A DNA stretch of 64,000 nt, taken from Sphagnum magellanicum (taxonomy: Eukaryota; Streptophyta; Sphagnopsida; Sphagnales; Sphagnaceae). The notes beneath the pieces were generated by a model. The model had not been told where the DNA came from and did not search any database. It saw only the letters and a list, made by a program, of their open reading frames with translations. The stretch is taken from contig CM038907.1 of assembly GCA_021904315.1 (NCBI GenBank), positions 17,057,223-17,121,222 of the forward strand. The letters run 5' to 3'. Positions 34,601 through 47,581 of the stretch are shown piece after piece (the first letter of the stretch is position 1; every line of letters starts with the position of its first letter). The position numbers and the translations under genes are program-made.

Positions 34601-37493
34601 CCATTCTGGCATCATGCTTGCTAGTGCTATCATATTCTTCAGAGTTTCTGTAGACATACCATATGTTCTTTTGCCTCCCAGTTTCATTTCCTGTGCTACA
34701 TTCACACTCAGGCTTCATACAGTACATACCAGGATGCTCAGCATGGTTGCAGCAAACACACAATTTTTCTGCAGTGTCTGTATTAGATCCTGTTTCCTCA
34801 AGCTTCTTGTATTGTTCTGGAGTTTGTTGCAGAGGTGATGGTGCTGCGTGAGGACTAGACAGGAGCAGCAACTTTCCCTTCACATGGTTCAAGTTTTCTG
34901 TAGCTCCTGAGCATTCACTGTGCCCCTCACTATGATTACTCCTGGTCTTTGACTCCCTGAGACTTGACGAGGAAATGGAATATGGAGAACTCTCTTCTAC
35001 TAGAGCTTCTGTGGGTCTAAGAGTTTCATAGCTGTCAGCCTCATGTGTCTCACTATGTATTTTTGTCGACCTGGACAGCTTCAGATCATGGTTGTTTTGA
35101 AGACTGTCCCAACTTTTCAGCTTCTCATCCTCTGCATCGAGAACAAGAACATCAGTATGTCCCCCCCTGAGCGGTAACTCAAGATGTCCCCAACCACTGT
35201 TCAACAGATCTTCATCTGCTTCACTGTCAGGTGCGACACTGGCACCCTGCTCTGAGCTTGCAGTGCTCCCAGGTGTCAGAGGCCTATTACGGAGTAAGGA
35301 ATTTGCTCGGGTGCTGTAAAATGTCGAAATTGAGTTCTTTGTTGTCAGTGGTCGGAATCCTCCAGAGGAAGCTCTCTGAATCTCCTGAAGACTCACACAG
35401 TAGGTATACAAACCCCCACCCCCTCCAAAATCAATCCATAAGTCTGATCAACTGCAAACTCAACCAGCTATGTCAAGAAAAACCAGAGCTTTCCATGGGT
35501 GAAACAATGCACTCCAGAATCAGAAGGAAACTAGGAATCTCTCTGCAGTAATGTACAAACAGAAGATCCAGAAAATCTTGTGGGGTTCAGTGGATCAGCT
35601 CTTGAGTACTTCATACCAAATTGTGTGCAGCTGAGTCAGGGGTCTTTCTTGAGGGCCCGACACGTGGAGAATCTCTATGAGAGGGTGATCGTCTGGTTTG
35701 CAAGTTTGGGCGGTTGATTCTCCAGTCTTCATTTCCAACAGAAGATCGACGCCCATACACTAGTCCCCCCCGCTCTGGTGTAAGCCCTCTCCCTGATGCT
35801 GCTGACTGTGAAGAGGCCTCATAGCTGCTATCATCATCTGATGAAACTCGCCCTGACTGCACACTCAAGCGACCTTGTCCATGGCTGGTAGAGCTACAGC
35901 TTCTGATGAAATTGGGTGAAGATGGTTTGTGTGAAGGGGGATGATCAAGCCCATCAGGTAATTGACCTGTACCTACATAGCCTGCATGTCTGTGATGAGC
36001 AGATGATGTGCGATCGGATGTAGTCCGTAGATTTGGAGGAATTTCTGAAGATAAGCCATCGGGTATTATGATTGGATGCGCCCTTGGTGATGATGGCCGC
36101 CTCATTGAGGGCGCTGGAGAGCTTCCCCTTGCAGGTGAGCTTCCCCGGTACTGTGACCTTGCAGGGGAGATACCCCTAGAAGTTCCTGAGCTTGCAGTGC
36201 TTCTTGTGGGAGATGGGTTGTTCCCACGGTTGGCAACTGTTGTGCTTACAGGTTGAGTGCTCGTGGAGCTTGAGCTTGAGCGGTGAAGACTGGGTGTCGA
36301 AGGTCTGCCTGTTGGAGTGGACGGCCGATTCAAGGCAGTAGTAGAGGGCCTTCCTCCTGTAGGAGCTGACTGTCGAGTTGGAGTTGATGGTCGTGGGTAC
36401 TTTGATGCTGAAGTTGATGATGATCTTGTTGGGGTTGAAGGTCTAACAGAGTGAGACCCTGATGAAGTTGGAGTGCCTTGTGGTGCCAAGTTTCTATGAC
36501 CATTTTGTGGTGTGCTGGGTCTTCGAGTTGGGCTTGGATTACTAACCCGTACCAATTTTGAAGAAGCTGGGTCTGCAGGATTATTGCTAGCCATCTGCAA
36601 CATACACCACAACATAGCTTTCGCTTCTTTAAGTATTCCTTCTTTCATATGTGATTTAGGGTTTAGGGTTTTCACACACTTAAAACCTCCTCATCATCAA
36701 CAGGCACAAGGAAGGGTTCTCAATCAGGTCTTAACAGAACATACTCTGTGGACAGAAGGCATATTGCAACTAACCCATGAAGTCTTGATTACAGTGAGTG
36801 AGCGATTCATGAGAAGTCCTTGCTGCAGTGCACTGTATGCCGGTGAATCCAAATCAAGCGATGGAAAAAGTGGTGTCCCTGGCGGAGTCAACAGCCTGTA
36901 CAGTAGCAGATTTCATACTTTGAATTTAGTTTTCTTTGCCTTCAGACATGTGTTTCTTGCAATGAAAATGGAACACACTCCACCAAATTCTAGCCACAAT
37001 TTTATCTTGTGATCTTGAAGAAGACTACTTCATGGAGGAAAAGCAAACATTACCAATCATAGTCATTCTTATTCACATCAGAGTTGAGCAAGTCTGCTCC
37101 CACTCCCTTCCTTTGAATCTGTGCTGCTGTAATTGAATCTGAAAGACCTCCCAACTTTGCTGCCACCACAATCACAACAATGACAAGAAGCAAAAGTTCA
37201 ATAACTCAAGATTTCACAAGAAAGGTTTAAGAGCGACCGCAGTGTTGCCAACGGACAGGGCTTACAAACAAAAGGTCTCACTCACCATCCTCAGTGTCAG
37301 GATGCAAGTAGTGAGTGTGCTCACGCTTGCGCATGTCTTGGAATAAAGCAAGGTCTTCATCCTTCTCCATTCTTGTTCTGCTGTTCATGCTATAGCCGTG
37401 CTGGTGTTGCTGCTGCTCTTGGTGGTGGTGGTGGTGGTGCATCATTCGATCAACTATGGTCTCCCGTGTGGCATGCCTGCTCATGTCTGCCAT
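31618..37493 (-). CDS. Large Ser/Pro-rich protein, At1g27850/BPP-like, with C-terminal CaaX box (6 exons, about 1667 aa)
   Basis: Minus-strand exons: 37493-37286, 37159-37054, 36895-36775, 36594-35617, 35384-32348, 32171-31618; phases agree. The N-terminal region has a His run (19-24) and the family signature EKDEDLALFQDMRKRE (43-58). Next are DLLNS..KNDYDWLLTPPGTPLF (about 91-115) and a long basic Ser/Pro/Thr block with many RPSTP repeats (about 150-280), ending HPIIIPDG..PPNLRT. These mark the plant basic proline-rich (BPP) microtubule-associated group. Exon 5 (about 1012 residues) is Ser/Lys/Glu-rich and mostly disordered-looking, with a Cys cluster at about 680-700. A conserved C-terminal segment reads AEATDRILFCSSIVHDLVYE. 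The protein ends KCCCVIL, a CaaX-type prenylation box. The likely role is cytoskeletal or membrane-linked; this is inferred. The start is the first ATG in the exon and later in-frame ATGs exist. Confidence 0.87.
36657..36672 (+). repeat. TTTAGGG pair in intron 3
   Basis: Two TTTAGGG units lie within intron 3 of the At1g27850-like gene, close to its acceptor, so this copy is not a promoter telobox. Confidence 0.6.
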
Positions 37494-38463
37494 TCTTCCT
37501 CAACTTCCCTCTTTACCAAGCTTAACACAATCCCAATGCAAGCACCCTCCAACATGCTTCCACAACTTCCTTAGGATCCATCATCTGTCTCTAGCTTGCA
37601 AGAGTCGCTTGCTCTCTCACATTAGTTTATGATGCAACACACAGCATGATGCATCGCGCACCTCCCTCTGCTGCAGCTGCTGCTGCTACAGACTATGAGT
37701 TGCAGCAACACATAGCCTCAGTCTCTTCCATCTCCTCTTCTACTTCCATGATAGCTGCTAACATTGCCACTCACTCAGCTCCTCTAGTGTTCAGTCATCA
37801 GTCGATAGGCATGTGCACTTTGGAACCGACTTTAGATTGCCATGGTCATGACAATTAGTTCCAACAGCCATTTGAAAGTGAAGAAGAGCTTGGGGGAAAG
37901 TCTGCACTGTTTTGCATTGCTTTACTTGGGGACGATAGCTCATCATGTCAGGTGCACGCTGCCATCTTATACTCCAAAGGAATGAATGTGAATTATCACT
38001 CGGTCTGCACTCGTGCACCTCCCTAATAAGTCAATACCCATATTTCAGAATTTTGAATCTTGACTTTTGAATCCCATTTCATTTTTTTCTAACAGCAGCA
38101 CAACTTAGGAAAACAAAAAAGGAAACAGACAGACACTACTGCCTGGGAAGGGAATTTGAGACAGATGGTGCAACAACAGACTTTTGTTGCAAATGTTGTG
38201 CAGTTTGGAAGCAAGTCGAATAAATTCCAACAACAAAAAAAATTCGAAGGAAAAATAATACACATGAATGTCCCTCACCAGAATGATCAAAACTTTTGGG
38301 CCTCGAGGTCACAGCAGCCCTCCTGGATATGCTTGCTGGCTCGCAAACCTCCCTAGATGAAAATGTTGGGCATAAGCTTCACTCACTCAGAGAGAGAGAT
38401 TCTTGAAGAAGAACTGCAAACTCTTCTTCAACAAGAAGAAGAAAGAGTTATAACAGTTCGCTT

Positions 38464-38795
38464 ATGAGCTCAAGAACAACAATTTGCATTCTTCAAGTCC
38501 TTCCTTCAATGGAGAACATCTCCATCTTCAGCACACATCTTCAGCATGAGCTCAAGAACTGCAAGAAAAAAATCCAACAGAACATATATTGCAAGAAGAA
38601 TAAAGAGCTACATTTTGCTTTCTTCAAGCGCTTCCTTCGATGGAGACCATCACCATCTTCAGCACACACACAGCATGAGCTCAAGAACTGCAAGGAACCC
38701 AACAGAAGATATATTGCAAGAAGAAAGAGCTACATTTTGCTTTCTTCAGGTCCTACCTTCAATGGAGAAGAAAATCATCTTCAGAAAAGCATGAG
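38464..38795 (+). repeat. Three-copy, about 110-bp tandem repeat
   Basis: Each unit has ATGAGCTCAAGAACTGCAAG, ATATATTGCAAGAAGAA, GAGCTACATTTTGCTTTCTT, and CTTCAATGGAGA..CATCTTCAGCA. The first unit lacks part of the middle. Frames across it give short similar peptides, but nothing conserved as a protein. Confidence 0.8.
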
Positions 38796-38982
38796 CGAAA
38801 GGAGTGTACACCACACCCCCCCCAAGAAAAAACCCAACAGAACATTGTAAGGAAATGGAAATGCGAGCGCCATGGATTGATTCATCAGCATCTTACACAC
38901 CCATTGCTCCAAAAATCTTCTGTACCCAACAGCTGCAAGCAGAGAGATCGCTCACGGATAGACTTGGTGCTCTGTGCAGCGT

Positions 38983-39003
38983 TTTAGGGTTAGGGTTAGG
39001 GTT
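38983..39003 (+). promoter_or_regulatory. Telobox cluster upstream of ZNF330
   Basis: TTTTAGGGTTAGGGTTAGGG mixes plant (TTTAGGG) and TTAGGG-type spacing. The minus strand has AAACCCTAA. It lies about 240 bp upstream of the ATG, probably in the promoter or 5' UTR. Confidence 0.45.
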
Positions 39004-39237
39004 TTGGCTTGCAGGAAGCGAAGGGAAGCTCCTCCTCAAACCTCGATGGAGTGATTGGTGATGGAATAGAATCCTTGGGTCCATGTTTACAAGATCCTAG
39101 ATCACTTCGCGCATCGTAATAATTCGACTTCTTTCTTCTCCGGAAACTGATGATCTTTCTGTGCGCAACGAACAGGAGAGTGAGTGGATTAGGGGTTTGG
39201 ATTGTAAGAAGTTTAGCTGGGCTGGTGGAGGTGGTAG

Positions 39238-41455
<2,218 letters not shown>

Positions 41456-42800
41456 GAATGTTGAGTAACGCCTCAGCTGGTTGTCATATGTGGTGAGCAT
41501 GACATAAAATCATCTCAATTTGCTTGCTTCTGAAACGATTGCAAAAATTTAAAAGACGGAGGCTTGGAGATATTAGTATGGAATACAAAAAGGGCCATAC
41601 ATACATACCAGAAGTAAATTCTGCTTAAAATATGTCATCAAGTTGTTTGTCAAAAGTTGCAAGATTTCTTCTTATGTACTTTCATGGGTACAGAAATGCC
41701 AAAATGACCATACATACATACATACATACATACATACGGGACGTAGTAATTCTGCTTTCACTTTCAATCCGCTCATTGGGTTGTTGAAATTTTGCAAGGA
41801 TTCTTCTTCTTATGTATGTACTACTTACATGGACCATACAGAATACCCATCACAAAGGGTATTAGCTTGCCGGAAGTAATTCTAGTTTGAAGCTTGGGAT
41901 TAGGTTTAATTGGGCTTAGGGTTGATGATCCCGCAGGATGTATTTTATGATTTTATCCACATGGATATATTCTTTATTTAATTTTTTTCTCCTCAAATCA
42001 ACATGCCTTAATGAAATGCATATTCGAGGGTATGTAACTTTTAAAATTGATACCCTATTCAGAACTCTTTGGATATATGTAAGAAAAACATTCATACCCA
42101 TCATTGCCAAAAATGTTTTGGCATTTGGGTAAAAAAAAGTTAGGAGAAATATGTTTTTAATAGTTTTGAAAAATTGGGGTTTGTTCGTGGTATTTTTGGA
42201 AAGCCCTCAACAAGTAAGATTTAATGAAGGTGATTCCATAATTTTTAAACCTTAAGATTGAGAAAATATCAAATTATGAGTAATTTTTGGTACAATAAAT
42301 TAATTTAAATTTTAAAAAATGATTCTTTCACAACTTTGGCTCTATATCACTCGAAACATGTTCACACTTGGACTTGTTACATAATCATGTTCACACTTGA
42401 GCCATTGGCACAAGGTCACACTACTAGTATTGAACTTAGGTTTAAATCCTTTTTTTAGCACTTTGGTTTTTTGGTTGAAATCTTTTTTTTTTTTGGGCAT
42501 TTTGGTCAAGATTGAAATATTTTGTTACCATTTTGACCTTAAGTTTTGGAACATTTTCCAACACTTTGGCCCAAGGTTGAAGTCCCACCCATTCCATACA
42601 TGGGGTAAGGTGAAGTGGTCAAAAGTTGAAGTGGGGGCTACTAGCACTTGGAGATTGTCAATCCTATGTATGTACATTGAAATGAAGGTCTTGTTGACTA
42701 GGAGTTTTAGTGTGTCTTTTGTGTGTTTCCTTCATTGCTGAGTCAGATTCAGCATATATAGCATTTGGGGAAATTTCATGAGTGTCTTCGATCGAAAGGC
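41456..42800. other. Spacer after ZNF330
   Basis: It contains the probable 3' UTR, an ACAT microsatellite (41703-41735) and AT-rich DNA with repeated 'cactttgg' words (about 42320-42590). I see no gene. Confidence 0.4.
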
Positions 42801-42806
42801 ACCTAA

Positions 42807-43165
42807 GAGCATCTCCAATGGTGCTCAGTATGTGATCGTCAGAAAATATTTTTCACATCCAAGTTTAGTTATGTACTCTTTTTGCAACCCCACCCATAAA
42901 ACTGAAACTGGGACAGCAAATACGTGGGGGAGTACTAATAGCAATCCACATGGACCAATCATTATGATGGGCCAATCAGAAACACTGAGTAGCAGTTAGA
43001 TCATATTCATTGCACTCTTTTCTGCAGGTGCACATCGCTGCTGCGCCTTTTACCAGCCACGGCAACAACGTGGGCAATTGTGCTGAGCCAAAACTATTTT
43101 CCTGAGCCAAACCAGCACCATTGGATTTTCTTCATCCAATTTTACTGTGTAGGATCACATACCCA
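42807..43165 (+). mobile_element. Tourist-like MITE, family M1, copy 2 (right end disrupted)
   Basis: It starts GAGCATCTCCAATGGTGCTC right after TAA, as copy 1 does at 63481 on the other strand. The interior matches throughout: ACTAATAGCAATCCACATGG, ACCAATCATTATGATGG, GTGCACATCGCTGCTGCGCC, CTGAGCCAAACC and GGATCACATAC. After CACATAC the expected terminal repeat is missing. Instead the left arm of another hairpin begins at 43166, so that element probably landed in this one. Confidence 0.75.
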
Positions 43166-43224
43166 GATCTTGCACCTAGATGCACTTGTAAGTAGACCTA
43201 AGAAGTGTAAGTAGGTGCAAGATC
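43166..43224. repeat. Perfect 13-bp inverted repeat (hairpin)
   Basis: GATCTTGCACCTA at 43166-43178 pairs exactly with TAGGTGCAAGATC at 43212-43224 across a 33-base loop. The hairpin lies at the junction between the MITE and the SINE-like element. Confidence 0.85.
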
Positions 43225-43480
43225 CCTCCCACCCTTAAAGAGTGGACTTAAAACCCTAAACCCCAAAAACCCTAACCCCTGGATTCTTCACAAAGTACAC
43301 ATACCTATTGTTAGGTTCGTGTGCTCTACGATGGGTAATGGCCATGAATGAAGGATGTTTTCAAAATGTGAGGATGGATTTGACTCCGACCTTATCCTAA
43401 GTCTTGTATTTTGGGAAACACCCTTGTCTAAGGCTTTACCCTACATGCAATGCAAAGCACTACTCCAAGGTGGGTTTTTT
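43225..43480 (+). mobile_element. SINE-like element, second copy
   Basis: The core (43300-43445) matches the copy in the transporter intron (11682-11825). GCTCTACGATGGGTAATGGC (43324-43343) resembles a tRNA A box. GATTTGACTCC (43377-43387) fits the Pol III B-box consensus at 9 of 11 positions. A run of CCCTAAACCCC precedes the core. No tail or duplication was identified. Confidence 0.45.
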
Positions 43481-45495
43481 CCTCTCTATTTGAAAGCACC
43501 TCCTTTTAGTAGAGAAGATTGATTCCCTTCATAAAGTTTGAAGGAAACCCTTTTGTTGGATTGCATGCAAACCTTTCACCATTTTGAAGGGTTATTATGC
43601 CCATGGAGCCTAGATTCTCTACTATCGTGGCCCACCTGCCCGCCCGCCAAGTAGCAATGCTGACTTGGATAGTTGAGGTCCATGCATTCCTAAGCTCATG
43701 GCTTGGTGCCATTTTAAACTTGAGTTAGGATTTTTTTGAGCCTCGTGGAAGGAGAGAAACCAAGAGAACCCAAATGAATCAAAAAGCCTCCTTCCCTTCA
43801 CAAAACAAACAAGGGTACGATAAGTAACTTCCTTTTGTTGCAAATGGCAAAATTTTTAGGGTGGATCCATATGACTTAATAAGAATAGGAAGGAAAAAAA
43901 AATTAGTATAGGGAGAGAGAGAAAGAGAGTGCCACACCATGTGGCACATTCTAGCAAGAGTTTTGACATGTGTGTTTTTTCTTTGGAAACTTTGCATAGT
44001 GGGGTTTTTTTGCAAGTGGGTTTTTGACAATAAGCAACAAAACTACCACTTCAATTATTTATTTATTTATTTATTTATTCCATATATGGATAATTGATGG
44101 AATTTGATGAGTTTCTTTTATTTGTGGGTTGGTTAAATTTTTGAAAAAAATATTATTATTATTATTATTATTATTTTGGGTCACTTATTGAAACATGCCA
44201 TTTGTATGAGAGATACCTAAGCAATTCTATGCTCAAGTAAAAAAGAAACCATGAAAGCTCAATTGTGTAGCCATCAACCCTAATGTCTGTGGAGAGTTTT
44301 TATTTTCGGCATTTACTAACCCCAAAAAAAAATAATTCACATCCTTGCCTAATTTTTGATTATCATGGGTATCAATTCTGATACCCGACTTGATACCCAG
44401 GTGTGAACCTGCACCTACTACATTGGTATGTTCTTAAATGAGGGAGGCCTCAAATTCACCCTAAGTAAAATTGTTTCCCAATTTTTTTGTTGTCATCACA
44501 ATGTGAAAATTTTTCAAAAAAATTTAAAAAAAACATTTGTAGTAATAAATTGCATCCCTTTTCTTTTTTCCTATTTATTTTCCCTAATTTCATGAACTAT
44601 TTTATCCACTAAACCAACTACCCAATGTTTTTTTAAATTAAAATTTATTTTTTCAAATTTGTGAGCTAGGTGGGTCGGCCATCAACCACAAGAGGACTTA
44701 GCCAAATTTGGCTACAAGTTAGAGAGGAAAGTTTTAAAAAATTTAGGATTCCTTCTACATATTTGGCACCATATTGGAACATATTGTCTAAATATGGCTA
44801 CCTTTAGAACTTTTTCCCTCATAATGTGGTGACTTCGTTCACTTTTTTCCTCCCAAAAAAAACTCAATTGAATCATTCATGCATCCTACTACTTTTGTTG
44901 CCAAGATGAGATACATATTTTGTGGAATAATTAATTAATTAATTTTGAAATTTTCATTTCAACAAGTAGAACATTCTTGAAGAGCCAAAAAAAAATTCCT
45001 TCACACAATTTAGTTATCTAAAATATTTTGGGCAAAATTTTCAGCATTTAAATAATAATAATAATAATAATTAGTGTCCAAAGTTAGATGTCAAGGTAGT
45101 AGGTATTAACCAGTGTTGGCCTGATTATCAGAGTTTTGACTTGGTTATCAACCCGGTTATTAATAACTTACTAGTTGGTTCTTTCATTTATTTATTAATA
45201 ACTAGTTAAATTGATAATTGCCTGATATTGAAATTTCAAAACCTAATAATCTACTTGGATGACCCAGTTATCATCCAAGTAAGTTATTAATCTTCAAATA
45301 TTAATACAATTTTTTTTTAAAAACAGAAAAAAAACATTTTTATTTTGATTTTTATAAAAAAAAACAGAAAAAAAACATTTTTATTTTGATTTTTATAAAA
45401 AAAAACTCTAATAACTGGTGTATAACCAATAGGTTAATTAATCATTATTAATCTGATTATTTGATAACCTACCCTTATGCATAATTGATGGTTAT
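43481..45495. other. AT-rich spacer with microsatellites
   Basis: It has TTAT (about 44056-44080), TTA (about 44152-44175) and AATA (about 45052-45070) tracts, a two-copy A-rich tandem of about 45 bp (45318-45410), and a 16-bp palindrome TAGCCAAATTTGGCTA (about 44699-44714). I see no gene. Confidence 0.5.
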
Positions 45496-45496
45496 T

Positions 45497-45722
45497 GAAA
45501 AGATGATATTTTGGCTTGTGTTGAAACTTGAGATTCATTTTATTTAGTTCTAATAATGTCCTGAAAGATTTTGGTTTCTTTTAGAGGAGTTTTTTTCTTT
45601 TTTTGAACAGATTATATTTTTGCATGCCGAAATATTTGAGTTTCCATAAATTCTTCTTTTTGTCTTAAGATAATACTTTAAAAAAAATGTAAATGGCAAT
45701 ATTATAGTGTGAAACACCCCCC
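45497..45722. repeat. Dispersed repeat family R1, copy C
   Basis: GAAAAGATGATATTTTGGC, TTGTGTTGAAACTTGAGATT, GGTTTCTTTTAGAGGA, TTTTGCATGCCGAAATATTT and GAGTTTCCATAA follow in the same order as copies A and B. It ends at GTGAAACACCCCCC. Confidence 0.75.
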
Positions 45723-45755
45723 TTCTTTTCCCCCAAGGATGCATATCAATGATGT

Positions 45756-46245
45756 GTATGTGTTAGGTATCATTGGGAAAAAACTTAATTGAAAATGTGT
45801 GCTTTATATATGTTAGGTATCATTAAAAAAAAACCTAAATGAAAATGTGTGCTTTATATGTGTTAGGTATGGTAAAAAAAACCTTAAATGAAAATGTGTG
45901 CTTTATATGTGTTAGGTGTCATTAAAAAAACTTAATTGAAAATGTGTGCTTTATATGTGTTAGGTATCATTAAAAAAAAACTTAATTGAAAATGTGTGTT
46001 TTATATGTGTTAGGTATCATAGAAAAAAAACTTAATTGAAAATGTGTGCTTTATATGTGTTAGGTATCATAGAAAAAAAACTTAATTGAACATGTGTGCT
46101 TTATATGTGTTAGGTATCATAGAAAAAAAACTTAATTGAAAATGTGTGCTTTATATGTGTTAGGTACCATAAAAAAATCTTAATTGAAAATGTGTGCTTT
46201 ATATGTGTTAGGTGTCATAGAAAAACAACTTAGCTGAAAATGTGC
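45756..46245 (+). repeat. About nine-copy, 50-56-bp tandem array
   Basis: The unit is AAACTTAATTGAAAATGTGT then GCTTTATATGTGTTAGGTAT and CATAGAAAA. Nine to ten units differ mainly in the length of the A run and in CATT/CATA. The array ends in GAAAATGTGCCTGGC, about 1.3 kb upstream of the IFRD start codon. Confidence 0.9.
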
Positions 46246-46637
46246 CTGGCATGCTTTATACTCAGTAAAAGCAATCGGTTGTGTATGAGTTTTACCACTG
46301 CAATCGGGGCCTAAATGCTTGCCTCCATCACCACCTCACACGGGCCCTTAATTCCAATAAGATAAGGTCCATGGCCTTACACAAATCGAGATGGATCTTT
46401 CATGACAAATTGGGATCGATCTTTCATGATGGGTTCTCTTTTGGAGGGACCTTGTGCTGCCAAGGGACTCCTGAGGGAGGAGGTGAGTATGAATCTCAAG
46501 TACTTGATGGTGCAGGTGCAGGTGCTGCTGCTGCTGAGCCAGATGATGCCAGTTTCAAAATAGCATATGCCACCATCTGCCCTGAAGAGCAAGTGAAAGA
46601 AGGAAAGACCCAAAAAAAAAAAAAAAAGAAGAAAAGG

Positions 46638-46684
<47 letters not shown>

Positions 46685-47581
46685 ATCCATTTGAGAAAAT
46701 TTGGGTTTGTTTGATTTTCAAGTTATTACTTTGTGTGTGTTTGTTTGTTTGTTTGCTTGCTTGCTTGCTTGTCTCTTTCTTTCTCTTTTGTCTTCTTCTT
46801 CTTCTTCAAGAATTTCATCAACCCAATCACTCAGTCACACAATCAAGGAAAACCCATCTCTCTTTTTTTTGTCTTTTTTTTTCCCCAACCGCATCCTTAC
46901 CTAGTTTTCCAAAGAATGAGAAAATTTGGAGTTGCCAAATGTTTCTTCAAACTTGGGTCACATAACTCTTCAAGCCATCTAATCTGTTTTTATTTTTGTT
47001 GGATTTTTTAGTGTTGTTGCAACAGCAGCAGCAGCAGCAGCAGCAGCATGAGGAGCTGTGAATCTGAAAGTTTGCAACTTTTTGTTGTTGTTGTTGTTGT
47101 ATTATTATCATCCTTGGAAACTTGTTTTTGTTGTTGAGAGTTTACACAGTCTGTGTTTTGTTTGTAGGGTTTACAAGGAAAAGAGAAGATGGGTATTCTT
47201 TAAAGCTCTTGTTTGTAGCTTCTTTTTGTTGTTGTTGTAGAGATATGGGTGATTTGTGTTTTTTTGGGGATTTTGTTTGTTAGAAAAAGTTGAAGAAGCT
47301 AGGGATATATATCTAGGTGTCTGTCTGTCTGTTTGTTGTTGCAATTTCAGAAAAACCCATTTGCTTGGTTCATAATTTCAGAAAGCAGTGTTTGCTTGTT
47401 TTTTCTGTCCTCTTCTTCTTCTTCTACTACTTCTTCTTCCGTGAGAGAGAAGAAGAGCTTTACAACAACAACAAAAAATTGTGGGTTTTGTAGTTTTTTG
47501 GAGGAAGTTTGTGTTGTTGTCCATCTCAGGCACAAACAGATTCTGAAACCCCCAAGAGCTTGTGAAGAGCTAGCTGCAAAA
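46246..47581 (+). other. Promoter and long leader of the IFRD gene
   Basis: The DNA is full of pyrimidine and simple repeats: a GA run (46648-46682), TTTG/CTTG repeats (46737-46770), CAG repeats (about 47022-47046) and TTG repeats (about 47080-47100). The transcription start was not fixed. Open frames here are made of the simple repeats and look non-coding. Confidence 0.4.

Noticed and set aside
37278..37493. Exon 1 of the BPP-like gene as a separate small His-rich gene
   Set aside because: EKDEDLALF is a signature of the BPP/At1g27850 family, and its donor joins the next exons in phase.
46281..46694. 137-codon open frame ending in an Arg/Glu run
   Set aside because: The tail is a GA microsatellite and no splice-joined continuation or known domain is visible.
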